Shown piece after piece: positions 42,707-55,391 of a DNA stretch of 64,000 bases (position 1 is its first letter; each line of letters begins with the position of its first letter). Location of the stretch: NCBI RefSeq assembly GCF_024323335.1, contig NC_066580.1, forward strand, positions 441,397,351-441,461,350. Reading direction: 5' to 3'. Below the pieces are notes generated by a model, which made no database searches, was not told where the DNA came from, and saw only the letters and a list, made by a program, of their open reading frames with translations. The position numbers were made by a program, and so were the translations under genes. This DNA is from Lathyrus oleraceus. Its lineage: Eukaryota; Streptophyta; Magnoliopsida; Fabales; Fabaceae.

Positions 42707-44246
42707 TAGTATGATTTGGTTTGGTTTGTATATGGCACATTAAATTTTGATGAACAGAATTGGAAGAAAGTTTCTCATCTTTTTTCTTCAGTAATGCAAG
42801 CAATCTATGGTTAGAAACAAAATTTACTTCATTAATGCAAGCAATATGAATCCAAGAACAAACTTGTCTCCAAACCTCAGAATTGATTTTGCGCTTTAGA
42901 AACAAGAAATGATAGGCAGTAAACCATATCTTTTATTGGTTACAGACACAGTTAAGTATTTATCCAACTAAAATTTCATTAATTGATTATTTCAACATGG
43001 TAGAAACTAAGTTGTAGGCATTAACAGATTCGCACAACCCAAATCAGGAGGCACACATGAACATATAATAGATGACTTATCATTCTTTAACTCTTAGGAA
43101 AAATGGATACTAACTCAAATTCTCAAGTTAATAACACAATCTCAAATTTTATAGTTAAAAAGCACAACAAAATCATGACCTAATAATGTAAAAATGAAAA
43201 TCCACTTAATTACTACCCATGACCAGTACAAAAATTGGACCCAGTAAGTGTGTGTTCAGATTACAATTTACAGCACAATGATTCTAACAAAAGCTACATT
43301 ACAAAAATTCAACAAAATCACGGTGTCTCCATGATTATATCAAACTCACCATCAATACAAACATACACTAAAAAGTAAAAACTAACAAGTACACTTTTCA
43401 ATCTAACCATCTAAACTCATCAACAAGTTCAAAGTTGAAACACATTTCTGCCTCATACAGTACTACCTAACTAACTCATTCGAAGTCATATAGTTTCGAA
43501 TCGAGAAACACCCAAACAGAAAGAAAAGTTAAAGAAGAGTTGTGAAAAAGGAAATCACATTATCTGATATATCTCAGAATGCATGTTATGAAAAACGAAA
43601 ACACAAAATTACCTTCAAGTTAGTCGATTTGGGAACTACAGAAAGCTGAGTAACTGAATGAAGCAGCGGAACGGTTGATTGTGCAACTTCGGAATGCAGA
43701 GTAGTAGAACGGGGCAACAGAACACTTGATTGTGGAAATATGAATTATGGATTTGTGACAGAACAAAGCAAAAATGAAGGTTCAAATGATTGGTTGGGTA
43801 GATTGTTAGGTTGCATATTGATATTGATATTGAAATCTTAACTTCAAATCATTTTTAGGGTTTGAACTTGAATGATATACGTGTATGAAAATTTTAAAAC
43901 AATTAAGTAAATAATGGCATTTGAAACCACCATTTTATTACTAAAATTCTGTCATTTTGCAAAATTGTCGTAAGCAATTGTAAATTGTGGCGGCTTTTAC
44001 TAAATGCCATAATTAAATGTGCCACTTCTTTCGCATCTCATTGTTACAAATGTTTGTCTTCTATGAGAACCATTATCATATCTCTCAATGACAATACTGA
44101 ACTCGAGTTTGGCAGTATGGGTGCGGTTCCATTTGAGAATATGTTCGCGCTCAACAAACTCATGTGTAGTTGTAAATTAATCATGAACATCTACCTGAGT
44201 AACAACCGATTTAGCATCCACCTCGACATCAACTGGTTAACATCAT
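42707..44246. other. No intact gene; MULE interior or flank
   Basis: AT-rich sequence to the left of the copia insertion. A 93-codon plus-strand frame at 43985-44266 is unrecognised and runs into the LTR. Confidence 0.4.
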
Positions 44247-45369
44247 TGTTGTTCCTAGCTGATTGATCCTTTGGATTGGCTACATTTTAGCAAAACAACA
44301 ATTTGGAGAAGTGTCAAAGTATTCAAGATTGATCTAGCTTGCTAAAGATGTATGAAGTTACATAAAGGACATGTGTTTGGCGTGAAGCTCCAGCGCGTTG
44401 ATACGACATTTGGGTCTTGCTTAACATGTGCCAGAATGTTGCGTTTTGGAGTATGTTCTGCAGAAGATTTTTTCAAGATTTTATTGTTATTCATTTAATA
44501 ATATGATTAGGTGATTTGATTGACATCTGGATAAATATGAATTCGGATTTAAATGAAGATTTAAATTTGAACTTAAATTAAAACAAATCATATCTTTTTG
44601 GAGATATTCAAGAAACAAATCAAATATCTAATAGATTATGCATTAATTCGAGATGAAATTAAAGATATTATCCAAGGAGAAAAGCCCAGAGTTATTTTTC
44701 TATATAAGGAGCTCAAACCTACATTAGAAAGCAAGCACTCCCATTGAAGATCTTAGAGTGTTAGATTTTGTGTCATGTATCCACGCTAATACCCTAATAG
44801 GATTAGTGTAGAATTGTTTATGTACACCTCTATGTTTCAGTAACTTGCCATAGAAGGTTTGTCTTGTTCAGTTGTAATCAATATTGTTATGTACACCTTT
44901 AAGTTTTAGTAATTTGGCATAAAAGGTTTGTCTAGTTGAGATGTAATATTCAACATTCTTTTCTCTTTTTAAGATTGAAGTTGATCACTACGGTTTAGTG
45001 GTTATTTTCCCTTGTCACTGATTTTGTGGCAGAGAAAAAAGTGAGTGAGTTATCATGTTTAGGGGGAGGCTCTAAATAGAGAGTCATTGGGTAGTGTTAG
45101 GAAGAGGCATTGAACAATATAAGGTTTGTCGTTGTTTGTAAGTTAATTGTACTAAGCTACTAATAGTGAATTTCCTTTCTTGTATTATGGACTCAACCCC
45201 ACATATGTAGGTGGAGTTTCACTGAATTGGGTAAACAATTGATTGTATTATTTATTGATTTTCTTCCCCGTCATATATTACTTATAAGTGTAATGCTTCT
45301 AGTGTATCTTGTCGAACTTGTTGTCAAAGCATCGAGTCTGACATTTGTTCCCTGAGAAGCAGAATTTCA
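44247..45369 (+). repeat. 5' LTR of the outer copia element
   Basis: 1123 bp. TATATAAGG at 44701-44709 is the likely core promoter. A repeated TTTATGTACACCTCTATGT/TTATGTACACCTTTAAGT unit lies near 44816 and 44887. Confidence 0.92.
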
Positions 45370-45449
45370 ATTGGCATCAGAGCAGGAACCCTAGCCTGTT
45401 GAGTGAGCTCCAAGAAAGATAAATTCTTCTCAAATTGAGACAGTTAAAG

Positions 45450-46540
45450 ATGGAGGGTCAATCAAAAAACCATATGTTTTGGATGGCACAAGTTATGATT
45501 AGTGTAAGATGATTATGGTTGCTTTTCTCAAATCCTTGGGAAGCAAAGCATGGAAAGTCATATTAAAAGGATGGAAACATATAATAACCACTACTAAAGA
45601 TGGCACAACCAGTCTGAAATCAGAAGCAGATTGGATGAATGATGAAGATAATGAAGTCCTCGGGAACTCCAAGGCATTGAATGAAATTTTCAATGGTGTG
45701 GACAAGAACATGTTCAGGTTGATCAACACATGTTCTAAAGCTAAACAAGCATGGTAGATTATAAAAATTGCTCATTAAGGCACATCTAAAATGTGTATGT
45801 CAAGGTTGCAACCCATTACCACCAAGTTTGAGAATCTAAGGATGAAAGAAGAAGAATTTATTTGTGAGTTCCACATCATATTGCACGATGTTGGCAATAC
45901 TTATTTTGCCTTATGTGAAAAGATGTCTAAAGAAAAGCTTGCCAGGAAAATCCTCAGATCATTTCCTAAGAGGTTTGATATAAAAGTAATTGTTATTCAG
46001 GAAACTCAAGACCTAAGTACTATAAATATTGATGAACTCATTGGTTCCTTGCAAACCTTTTAGATGTCCATCAATGATAGGTCAGAGAAGAAGAGCAAAG
46101 GTATAGCCTTTGTATCCAACACTGAGGAATTTGGTATTCAATGTGACAAAGAAGAGAGCTTGGTTGTGATATACCTCTTCTTGGGGGAAAATCAATAAAA
46201 CCTTGAAATATCTGGACAGGAAGTGGAGGACCAATGTCCTAGACAAAAGGTCCAACATCATTTTCCAGGACAAAGACAAGAATGAAGAAGATCCCAATAG
46301 TGGGAAGGATACTCAGTGCTTTGAATATGGAGGCTATGGACACATTAGACCAGAATGCCCAAACTTTATAAGGAAACAGAAAAAATGGATTAACCACCAC
46401 TTGGTCTGATTCTGAAAGTGAAAGTGAAGGGGAAACTGCCAACAATGTAATGGCATATTCTGAAAGAGATGAATCTGAAGATGAGTTCAGCTCTGAAGAA
46501 CATACCAGAAAAGGACTTCTAGTAACATAAAATCTTTTTC
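45450..46540 (+). pseudogene. gag of the outer copia element, broken by stops
   Basis: Start at 45450 (MEGQSKN...). Frames include MIMVAFLKSLGSKAWKVILK (45509-45757), then a UBN2-type core with RLQPITTKFENLRMKEEEF, KLARKILRSFPKRFD and LSTINIDELIGSLQTF (45791-46063). A zinc knuckle reads CFEYGGYGHIRPEC at ~46318-46360. Its second Cys is replaced by Tyr, which should impair zinc binding. At least four stops or shifts lie between the pieces. The SIRE-type element inserted at 46656, shortly after the acidic SESEGE region downstream of the knuckle. Confidence 0.8.
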
Positions 46541-46655
46541 TCACCAAGTGGGAATAATTGTGCTTATCCTATGACAATCTAAAGAAAATCATAGACACAC
46601 TTCAAAAGGAATCATAAGAGTGTGCTCCTACCATCATAATTTTAGAAAAACATGT

Positions 46656-47989
46656 TATTGGAACAAAATTGGTTGATACCATATCCCTTGAATTTTGATG
46701 ATAACAAAGTATTTAAATACCAATTGGGTAGTCTAATATTTTTTCAAGTATGCAGGATTATATGATTAAAAACATATGAAGAGAACTTAAGGAATCTGCA
46801 TCTGAAGATTAGACTCTGGCTCTGAAGATCACTTCTGAAGACTCTGGCTCTGATGGAAGATTCAAACTCTAAAGAAGTCAACTCTGAAGAAAGTCATCCT
46901 CTGGTGACCCGGACTCTGAAGCTTCAGAAGCCAAGAAGTGGACTCTGATGTGGTCAGCCTCTAAAGAGTGGAGTTGAAGAAAGTCATCCTCTGAAGCAGA
47001 GTCTCTTTAATCGAGGCAATTCTGATAGACTCGGAGACTTTTTGATCACATGAAGACTTAAGGAAAAATATCTGCATGGGTGCCTGAGCTTCAACGGATA
47101 ATTCCTCTTATAGAAAGGTGCTTTATTGATGTGTCTAATCAAGAACAAAGCTAGCCATACCTTTTGGTTAAATTCTTCAACGTCTATTTTCTCCATCTCT
47201 ATATAAGGAGAAGAAAATCATAAGAAGAAGACTACCAAGCTTTAATACAACATACTACTACAGACTCTGAAACTTGACAATCAAATAGAAGTCGCTCTGT
47301 CAAATTTACTAGACTTAGAATATCTTAACACTTGTATATTTTAGAAGTTCTTAAGTCTTAGAGTCTTTCTAATTTAGATTTTTTCTACACCTATGATTGT
47401 ATATCAAGTGTAGTATTTACCCAAATATCTTAACAGTTAGTTAAAGAGTCATAAGCCCATTGCTTTAGTGCTTGAGAATTTGAAGTCTCTTACTTGTGGG
47501 TTTGAGCAAAGGAAGTCTTTAGCTTGTGTGCTATAGAAAGGAAGTCTTGAGCTTGTTCTCTTGAGTAATGAAGTATTGGACTTGTGTGTTTGAGGAAGGA
47601 AGTCTTATAGTTGTTTGTATAAGCAAAGAAGTGTCTTGCTTGTGTGCTTAAGCATTTGTAACCAGTTTGGTTATAATGGAAATCCCTTGGAAGTACAAGG
47701 GGACTGGACTACTCTCAAGTTGTGAGAGGAACCAGGATAACTACTTGTGTCTCTTGTTTTACTTTACTTGCTTATAAACTATATTTCGTTGTTATCATTT
47801 GTTTACCTCTGAGTCAGATTTTATTGCATAATCTTATACAGATATTCAAGAGTTCAGACTCTGAGTGACTCTGATTCAGACTCTGAGCTGAGTGTTCAAA
47901 ATTTGATTAAGATCAATCAGAAGAAAAAGAAGAAAAAGTTTGAGAAAATCCAACACAATCCAACCCCCCTTGTGTTTTTCTCACCTTTA
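46656..47989 (+). repeat. 5' LTR of the nested SIRE-type element
   Basis: 1334 bp. The usual TG start reads TA in both LTR copies, suggesting the mutation was present before insertion. Rich in ACTCTGAAG/GACTCTGGCTCTGA units and in repeated GAAGTCTTxxGCTTGTGTGxTTGAG units (about 47475-47650). Confidence 0.92.
47199..47208 (+). promoter_or_regulatory. TATA box of the nested SIRE-type 5' LTR
   Basis: CTATATAAGG, conserved at 54484-54493 in the 3' LTR, each followed by AGAAGA. Conservation between copies and position in the LTR suggest the core promoter. Confidence 0.55.
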
Positions 47990-48068
47990 GTTGGCATCAG
48001 AGGCAAGGTTTATGCTAAACACTTAACAGTGGTGCATAAAAGATACTGAGAAAAATACATATTCCTTC

Positions 48069-50100
48069 ATGGATGATGAATCTGTAATTGGTTCAATTGG
48101 GGAACTCCCAATCCTCTTGGTGTTGTTAATCATGATTACAGTACCTCTGGGAGAAACAATTATACATCTAGACTTCCTACTTCTAGTGGAGATTCCACTG
48201 AGTTTGAATGGTAGAAAATCAAGATGTATACTCACATCATAGATCTTCATGATGAGTTATGGGATATCTTGGAAGATGACATTGACCTTAAATTCAATGG
48301 TGTGGGAATGGTGTCTGACTGAAAATCTCTCACACCTTTTTCAGAAAAATATTTACAGAAAACATCATAGAGTAATAAGCATCTTGGTTGATGCTCTACC
48401 TCATTATGAGTATATCCAAGTCTTTGATAAATCTACTACTCATATCATCTTCAAATACATATGTGCTACTTATGAAGGGAATAAACAAGTTCGTGAAGCT
48501 AAGGTTAACCTTCTGGTTCAGGAGTATGAGCTATTTAGAATGAAGGAAGATTAACATATTGAAACCATGTTTTCTAGGTTTCAAATTATTGTGTCTGGAC
48601 TTCAGGTTTCGGACATGAGCTATACTACCTCTAATCATGTCACGAAGATTCTTAGGAGTCTTCCTGTCAGATACAGACCCAAGGTAACAGCAATCCAAGA
48701 GGCTAAAGACTTAAACACATTAAGTCTTGAAAGTCTTATTAGCAATATCGAAAGCCATGAGATGAAGTTGAATATAGATGAGCCTGTAAAGAAATCTAAA
48801 TTATTTTCATTGAATTCAGTGGTAGAGAAGTCTGGTGATAAAGTTGTCAGATCCTCAAAAGTCGGGAAACCAAGAGAGGCTTCTGATGAAGAAGAATTTT
48901 ATGGTGACACTGATGATAAGGAAATGGCCTTTATGATCAAAAGGTTTCAAAATCTGGCTAACAATAACAGTAGGTTCTCTAGAAGAAGATCCGGCCTCAG
49001 AGGAACAAGCTCAAGAGTTAAAAAAGTTTATCATAAAGGATATTTTAACTGTCATAAGCCTTATCATTTTATAGTAGATTGTCCAGAGGTTCAAAAGGAC
49101 AAAGCTAAAAATGGAAGCTTCCAAAAGAATAATTTCATAAGCAAGTTCAAGAAAAGTCTCATGGAAACATGGGATGAACTTGATAATGATGAAGAAACTG
49201 ATAAAAATGAAGAAGAAGCCAATCTAGCTTTGGTGGCTTCATCATTCTCAGCCTCAGAATCAGAAGCTGATTATGACTCATATATAGAGGATGCATATGA
49301 GGTATTCTTTAAACTTTCTAGATCTTATTTAATTACCTTTTGTCAAGATCTTATGGATAGATGTCAGCAGAAAGCTAGACACATGAAAATATTGAAAAGC
49401 AATGTGACCTTTTGAAAGATGAACTAAAAGCATCTCAAAAGAAATTGAATCTCTTGAAAGAGACCTTATTATTCAAGTAAATAAAGTTCCTAATAAACCA
49501 TTGAGTTATCATGAAATGGCTCTTCAAGAATTTATCATAACTGGTTTTGAAAGAACTAAACTTGCTTCCATGATCTATGGAGTAAGTAAGATCAAAGGAG
49601 AATGTCTTGGTTATCACCAAAAAAAAATTCATCCAAGAACTTAAACCTTGATTAAACCATCAGATCCTTCTTCTTCAAGATCTGCTCAAAAAGGGTTGTA
49701 CTCTTAGTTTGGGCATGCTATTAATGTTAAGGTTCTAAACCTATCATAACTTATAATTGTAGAGTCATAGGTTCTGTTGAAATTAGAACCTGAGACCTCA
49801 AGGTCAAAAGTTCTTAAGAAATCAGAACCAATGACTCTTAAGTCAAAGGTTCTAAAAGAATCGGAACCTGAGACCTCAAAGTCAAACGTTCTGAAGAAGA
49901 TAAGACCTAAGACATCTAGTTACAAGGTTTTGAAAGGTCTAGAACCTAAGGATAAGATTCACTCAAGACAACAAATTTTTAAATCTAAAGTCTTGAATAA
50001 TCAAAAGCCTTATTACAAAAAAAAAGGCTCAAAATAAGAGAAATCCTAGTAAAACTAACCTCAAAAAACCCATAAGAGTATGGGTACCAAAAAGTGAGAT
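48069..50100 (+). pseudogene. gag and linker of the nested SIRE-type element, broken
   Basis: A broken N-terminal part from the first Met (48069) leads into a UBN2 core: KVNLLVQEYELFRMKED, stop, then MFSRFQIIVSGLQVSDMSYT and ILRSLPVRYRPKVTAIQEAK (from 48567). A zinc knuckle around 49032-49082 reads FNCHKPYHFIVDC, so the first Cys pair is altered. An acidic region follows (ELDNDEETDKNEEE). Downstream the frame shifts into a 13-residue repeat block (49781-49944) and then PIRVWVPKSEI, a phrase typically found just before the protease-pol part of SIRE polyproteins. After 50100 similarity to pol does not resume. Confidence 0.8.
49781..49944 (+). repeat. Four 39-bp coding repeats (13 residues each)
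   Basis: Units read LEPETSRSKVLKK, SEPMTLKSKVLKE, SEPETSKSNVLKK and IRPKTSSYKVLKG, followed by LEPKD. The period is exactly 39 bp and keeps the frame, so the block grew while coding. Confidence 0.85.
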
Positions 50101-51038
50101 TATTTTTGCTGCATATATGCTGAAAGGAAAGAACAAAGCAACAACTTCAGTTATGGGACAATGGCTGCTTACAACATATAACAACAGAAATCCTATATTC
50201 CAAATCCCAACTCATAAGGAGGAAGAAAATGTGGAGTCTGGAAGAAACCAGTAAGAAAATATTACTGGTACTAGTAGGGCTGAAGTTGATTAATCAGGAG
50301 TTGGTGCTTCAGATGCTTAACCATCCTCTAAAGCTCATCCAAATGTAATGATCTCTAAAAAGACCCGTGATGGTTATCAAAAATAGAATTGTTGGAACAA
50401 ATTGGTTCCTCAAGAACAATCTCATTAGCAAATCAGAAGTTACACAAAGAAAGGTATGACAATTTCTTTGTTTTTACTCAACAGTTTACAAACGTAATAT
50501 TTTAAATATCAGTTATTAGAATTTCATATTTATGAAAGTAGAGTTATATTTCCCTATGATAATACTACTTCTATCTAAGTTACAAAAAAAATTATTCTAT
50601 CTCAGAGTCAAGCATCTTAAAAATCTTTTAAAGTATGCGCTTGCATCTGATTGGAGAAGCAGAGTCTGATGATGATCAGAAGCTTTGAACTAGCTTCTGG
50701 TGAATAGTAGCCTTTGAAGCATCTCAGCCTTTGAAACTCATAATATGATAAATTTCCTCTGATATGCACACAAGTGGACAAAAAAATTCAATTGCCTATG
50801 ACACATGTCCACTTACGTGTCATGAATATGAAACATCTTCTTACACGTGGCTTGTAACTGCTTGGTAAAAACCCTTCAGATTTTTGTTTTGATCAAAGAT
50901 TTTTTTTCACTCAAAACACGCTACTTAATCATACGCAAACACTTCTCTCTCTCACTTCCCACACTTTTGTCTCTCAAGATTTCTCTAAAAACTACCCATT
51001 TCAAAAGAAACCCTAAGAACCCTAAAATCACTTTTGCA

Positions 51039-53576
51039 ATGGCGTCATCATCTTCTCAACAAGCATCCATGAATGTCGGTTCTGGTAAAATTATGCACAT
51101 CAAACACAACCATGGATATCAATAAGGAGGATCTGAACTCATTGTGGATCAGATTATGGATTTTGACTCCTTCAATCTGAATGGTTACTCCCTCTATAGT
51201 TTCTTTAGAGTGAAAGAATGGTCTTCATTCTTTGATATATTGAATGGTCCAACTTATCCTCATCTGGTCAGGGATTTTCTGGGTAAGAGAGGGAGTTTAT
51301 GATGAGATTTATGCTTCTATGGAAGAAAACCAAATGGTGTTGAAAGACAAATCCTTGAAAGGGAAGAGTAGAAATAAAATGGGTCTAAAGGAGTTTGAAG
51401 AAGTGAGATTAGGTCAATTGTAATGGGTGTTGATGTTATCATCACTCAGAAGATAATTGTTAAGCCTCTTGGCATGTCAAATACAGAAAGATTCATTCAG
51501 AACACCAAATAAAGCAGGCCAGAAGCTAATGTGATTAAGGAAATTTTGTTTGAGCTGACAGAAAATACAAGTTCTTCTTCTAACTATGGAAAGGTGAAGA
51601 ACATGAAGACTCCTTACAAGCTTTTGTTCAAGATCTTCATTGGATTTCTAATCCCTAGAGAGGGTAGCATTGATCAAATCTACTGGGACCATAGACACTT
51701 CATATGATATTTGGTCAACGAAGAGAACATCAATCCCCCTGGTTAAATGTTACATCATCTTTGTGAGGATATTAAGGAGAGCAAGAAACATAACAAGAAT
51801 AATGAACCTTATGCTAGTCTTCTATCTGAACTATTTCATCAGGGTCATCTAATTGACTCCCTGAAATTTTCCTCTGCTTATGAGGATCTGGAGGAGATTC
51901 ATGGGAACATTATCTCTACTTCTGTTCTGGCCAACATAAAGCTTTTAAAGAAGAATAGAGTGGTATTATCAAAATATATTCTTAGGGTCAGGAAGACAAA
52001 GGTTACAAATGTTGGAACCCAAAAGGTAGTAGAAGGAGTTATTCACAGGGGAGCTCAGCTGATTGTCTATGCTCTATTGGAACAAGCATATAAACAACCT
52101 GCGACTTCTGATGCTCAGTTGGAAGAAGTTGTTGTTGGAGGAGAAGTTCTGGAGACTGCTGAAGTCCAAGTTGTTGAAGTAATAGATGGGTTGAAGTCTA
52201 CTTAGGGTACCTCTGAAGATAAAGCTTCTGGTGTACCTAAAGAAATTGTATCAGAAGCTTTTACCAACATTGCTTCTAGAGTTGTTAGTGAAGATAATCA
52301 AGATACCCCAGATGCTATAGAGACTGATATGATATGTAACAATCTGAACTCTGTTCTTGAGGATTGGTTTGATCCTTCCACTTTAAACCACATATCACCA
52401 ACACTCTTACCCAAACCATCTCCAAAACACGCTTCGTTGTGTGTTCAACAATCAGGAACTATGATGGATTCCCTTAACCCAACACCTATCCTTCAGATTT
52501 AAGATGATTCTATGAATCGATTTGATTATGAACATTCTGCTGGTGAAACCACTGATGATTATAAACAACTGACATACTTTTCTGACTCTAAACAACCTCC
52601 ACCTTTGAACACCATGTTCGTACCCCCCATATATGTATCTAGTAGGAAAGCTTCATTAAACTCCAGCTCAGAATATGATTATTATCATCTTGCTAGTCTT
52701 AATCTCAAACTTGTAACTCTCTCACCTGTATTTATCAGACATATCCAAGTTATCCCTCTTTAAACCTTCACCCCTCGAGAATAAACAAAATGACCAAGCA
52801 TGTTCTGTTGAAACAACTTCTAAACATAATAATTTATATGTTCAGTTTGAAGTTGAACGTGTAACCATAGATAAACTAGAACCAGAACATTCACCCAAAC
52901 CCTAACCTCAAACTCAATAAGAACTCCAACATACACCTCAGCCATCACCTGAACCCATACCTCAACGAGAACCTAGTCCTATCAGAATCAATCTGAAGTT
53001 CAAATTACATCTGAACCTCGTAGTGAAACTAAACAAGTTTCTTTGGACCAACCCCCACCTGAAACAAACCTTAACTAAACTATTCAAGTAGACCAACCAT
53101 ATAACCAGCCCTCCTCTCCCAAAAGAACAGATGTTGTGTCAGAATCTAGCACGACAATCTTATTCATTCCCTTGACAACTAATAATCCACAAGCAGACAT
53201 TCTACCTCATCCACCCTATATCCAAGCCCAATTATAAGAATACAAAATTGTTCTCTTTGATAGATTGCAAAATATGGTTGTTGGGAGAATAACAGCCTCT
53301 GACCCAGTAGCTTATGCTGCAAAATGGGATTCTCTCACAGCCTATGTGGTATCAGTTCTTCAAATTCTAAAGTATATCTCCTCATATTCTATTGCTTCTT
53401 CTAGTCATAAGCAAGATCTTCTGGAAGCAAAGTTGGCTTCTGTTGCTGCTAATCAAGAAGCCATGGGTAATAAGCAAAGGGAAATGGATGATAAGATGAA
53501 GGCTATGTCTTCCAGACAAGATGACATGTGTGCTAGTCTAAAAGTTGTTCTAGAGCTTCTGAAGAAGAAACCTTAG
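51039..53576 (+). pseudogene. Envelope-like ORF of the nested SIRE-type element, broken
   Basis: Begins with ATG at 51039 (MASSSSQQASMNVG), after a CT-rich leader. The N-terminal globular part shows DSFNLNGYSLYSFFRV and FDILNGPTYPHLVRDF. A middle open segment of 152 residues (51747-52205) includes LLSELFHQGHLIDSLKFSS. Proline- and glutamate-rich sequence follows at ~52890-53230. The C-terminal 103-residue frame (53265-53576) has heptad-like charged sequence, probably coiled coil. Stops lie after HGYQ, after about 51510 and elsewhere. In SIRE-lineage elements such an ORF lies 3' of pol; its function is unknown and similarity to viral envelopes is positional only. Confidence 0.75.
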
Positions 53577-53972
53577 GCTCTAGGATTTAGTAAACCCTTG
53601 TTTTATCTTTTATGAACTTTGTGTTATGCATTTTTTTGGTTAAATGAAAACTTTTCTTCAGTATCTTTGATGTCCTTTTATTTATCTTTTTGTTTATGAT
53701 AAAAGGGGGGAGATAAAAGAGTATTTAAGCACCTGAATATGATGATTGTTCTATTGTTGCTTAATTTAATTTCTAAAGATTAATATTATTGTGCTATTAA
53801 ATGAATTTAATTAACCTGAATAGGACTTAGGGGGAGCTTACAAACCTCGCTCTCTTGGCTGTCAGACTCAAGGGGAGCTTACGAACCTCAGACCCTGAAG
53901 TCAACATGTTAATTGAATCAAAGACCATTTCTCTTAAATATTATTGTTTGTCATCATCAAAAAAGGGGAGAT

Positions 53973-55289
53973 TATTGGAACAAAATTGGTTGATACGATA
54001 TCCTTGGGTTTTGATGATAACAAAGTATTTAAAAAATGATGTAGTCTAACATATGTTCAAGTATGCAGGATTATATGATTCAAAACAGATGAAAAGAAGC
54101 TTGAGAAATTTTCATCTGAAGATCACACTCTGACTCTGAAGATCACTTATGAAGACTCTGGCTCTGATGGAAGATCTAGACTCGGAAGAAGTTAACTTTG
54201 AAGAAAGTCAACCTCTGGTGACCCCGACTCTAATGCTTTAGAAGCCATGAAAGTGGACTCAAATGTGATCAGCCTCTGAAGCAGAGTCTCTTCAATCGAG
54301 GAAACTTTGACAGACTCAAAGACGTTTTAATCACGTGAATACTTAAGGAAAAATCTCTTCATGGGTGCATGAGCTTCAACGAATAATCCCTCTTGCATAA
54401 AGGTGTTTTATTGATGTGTCTAATTAAGTACAAAGCTAGCTCAACCTTTTGGTGAAACTCTTCAATGTATCTTTTCTCCCTCTCTATATAAGGAGAAGAA
54501 GATCAGAAGAAGAAAACTACCAATATTTAATACAATACACTGCTACAGACTCTGAACCTTGACAATCAAACAGAAGCCACTCTGTCAAATTTACTAGACT
54601 TAGAAAATCTTAATGCTTGTATATTTTATAAGTTCTTAAGTCTTAGAGTCTTCTAGGTTGTATTTTATCTACACATCTGATTGTATATCAAGTGTAGTAT
54701 TTCTCCAATTCTCTTAAAAGTTTGTTAAAGAGTTAGAAGTCTCTTGCTTTAGTGCTTGAGCATTTGAAGTCTCTTACTTGTGGGTTTGAGAAAAGGAAGT
54801 CTTTAGCTTGTATGGTAGAGCAAGGAAGTTTCGAGCTTGTGTGCTTGAGCAAGGAAGTTTTGAGCTTGTGTGCTTGAGCAAGGAAGTCTCAGACTTGTGT
54901 GTTTGAGTGAGGAAGTCTTATACTTGTGTGTATAAGCAAAGAAGTCTCTTGTTTATGTACTTGAGCATTTGTAATCAGTTTGGTTATAGTGGAAATCCCT
55001 TGGAAGTATAAAGGGACTTAACTAATCTTAAGTTGTGAGATGAACCATGACTTCTTGTGTCTCTTTCTTTACTTTACTTGCTTCTGAACTATATTCCGTT
55101 GCTATCATTTGTTTACCTCTAAGTTATATTCTATTGCAGAATATGATAAAGATATTCAAGAGTTCAGACTCTGAACTAAGTGTTCATAATCTGATTAAGA
55201 TCAATCATAAGTAAAAGAAGAAGAAAAAATTATAAAACCCAACACAATTCAACCTCCCCCCCCCCCCCTTTGTGTTTTTCTCACCTTCA
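53973..55289 (+). repeat. 3' LTR of the nested SIRE-type element
   Basis: 1317 bp, collinear with 46656-47989. Contains the same AGGAAGTxTxGAGCTTGTGTG tandem units (54775-54960). A C-homopolymer of about 14 at 55255-55268 replaces the short C run of the 5' copy. Confidence 0.92.
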
Positions 55290-55391
55290 CATGTGTCATC
55301 ACTAAATTCCAATATAGGAAACTTTATTCAAACTGAAAGAAATTTTCAAAGGAGTTCAAACTTGCTTGATGGAATAATATAGATTGAAGAT

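Larger units (their letters stand above)
46656..55289 (+). mobile_element. SIRE/Maximus-type copia element nested in the outer copia element
   Basis: LTRs at 46656-47989 and 53973-55289 both start TATTGGAACAAAATTGG and end CACCTTTA/CACCTTCA. The perfect 5-bp target duplication is CATGT (46651-46655 and 55290-55294). The primer site is TGGCATCAGAGG (47992-48003), and a polypurine tract AAAAAAGGGGAGA precedes the 3' LTR. Interior: gag, a proline/charged linker, then an envelope-like ORF. Pol is absent. LTR copies are visibly diverged. Confidence 0.93.

Noticed and set aside
43985..44266. A 93-codon frame that might be a small host protein
   Set aside because: It runs across the start of a copia LTR at 44247, so its 3' end is created by the insertion; no family was recognised.
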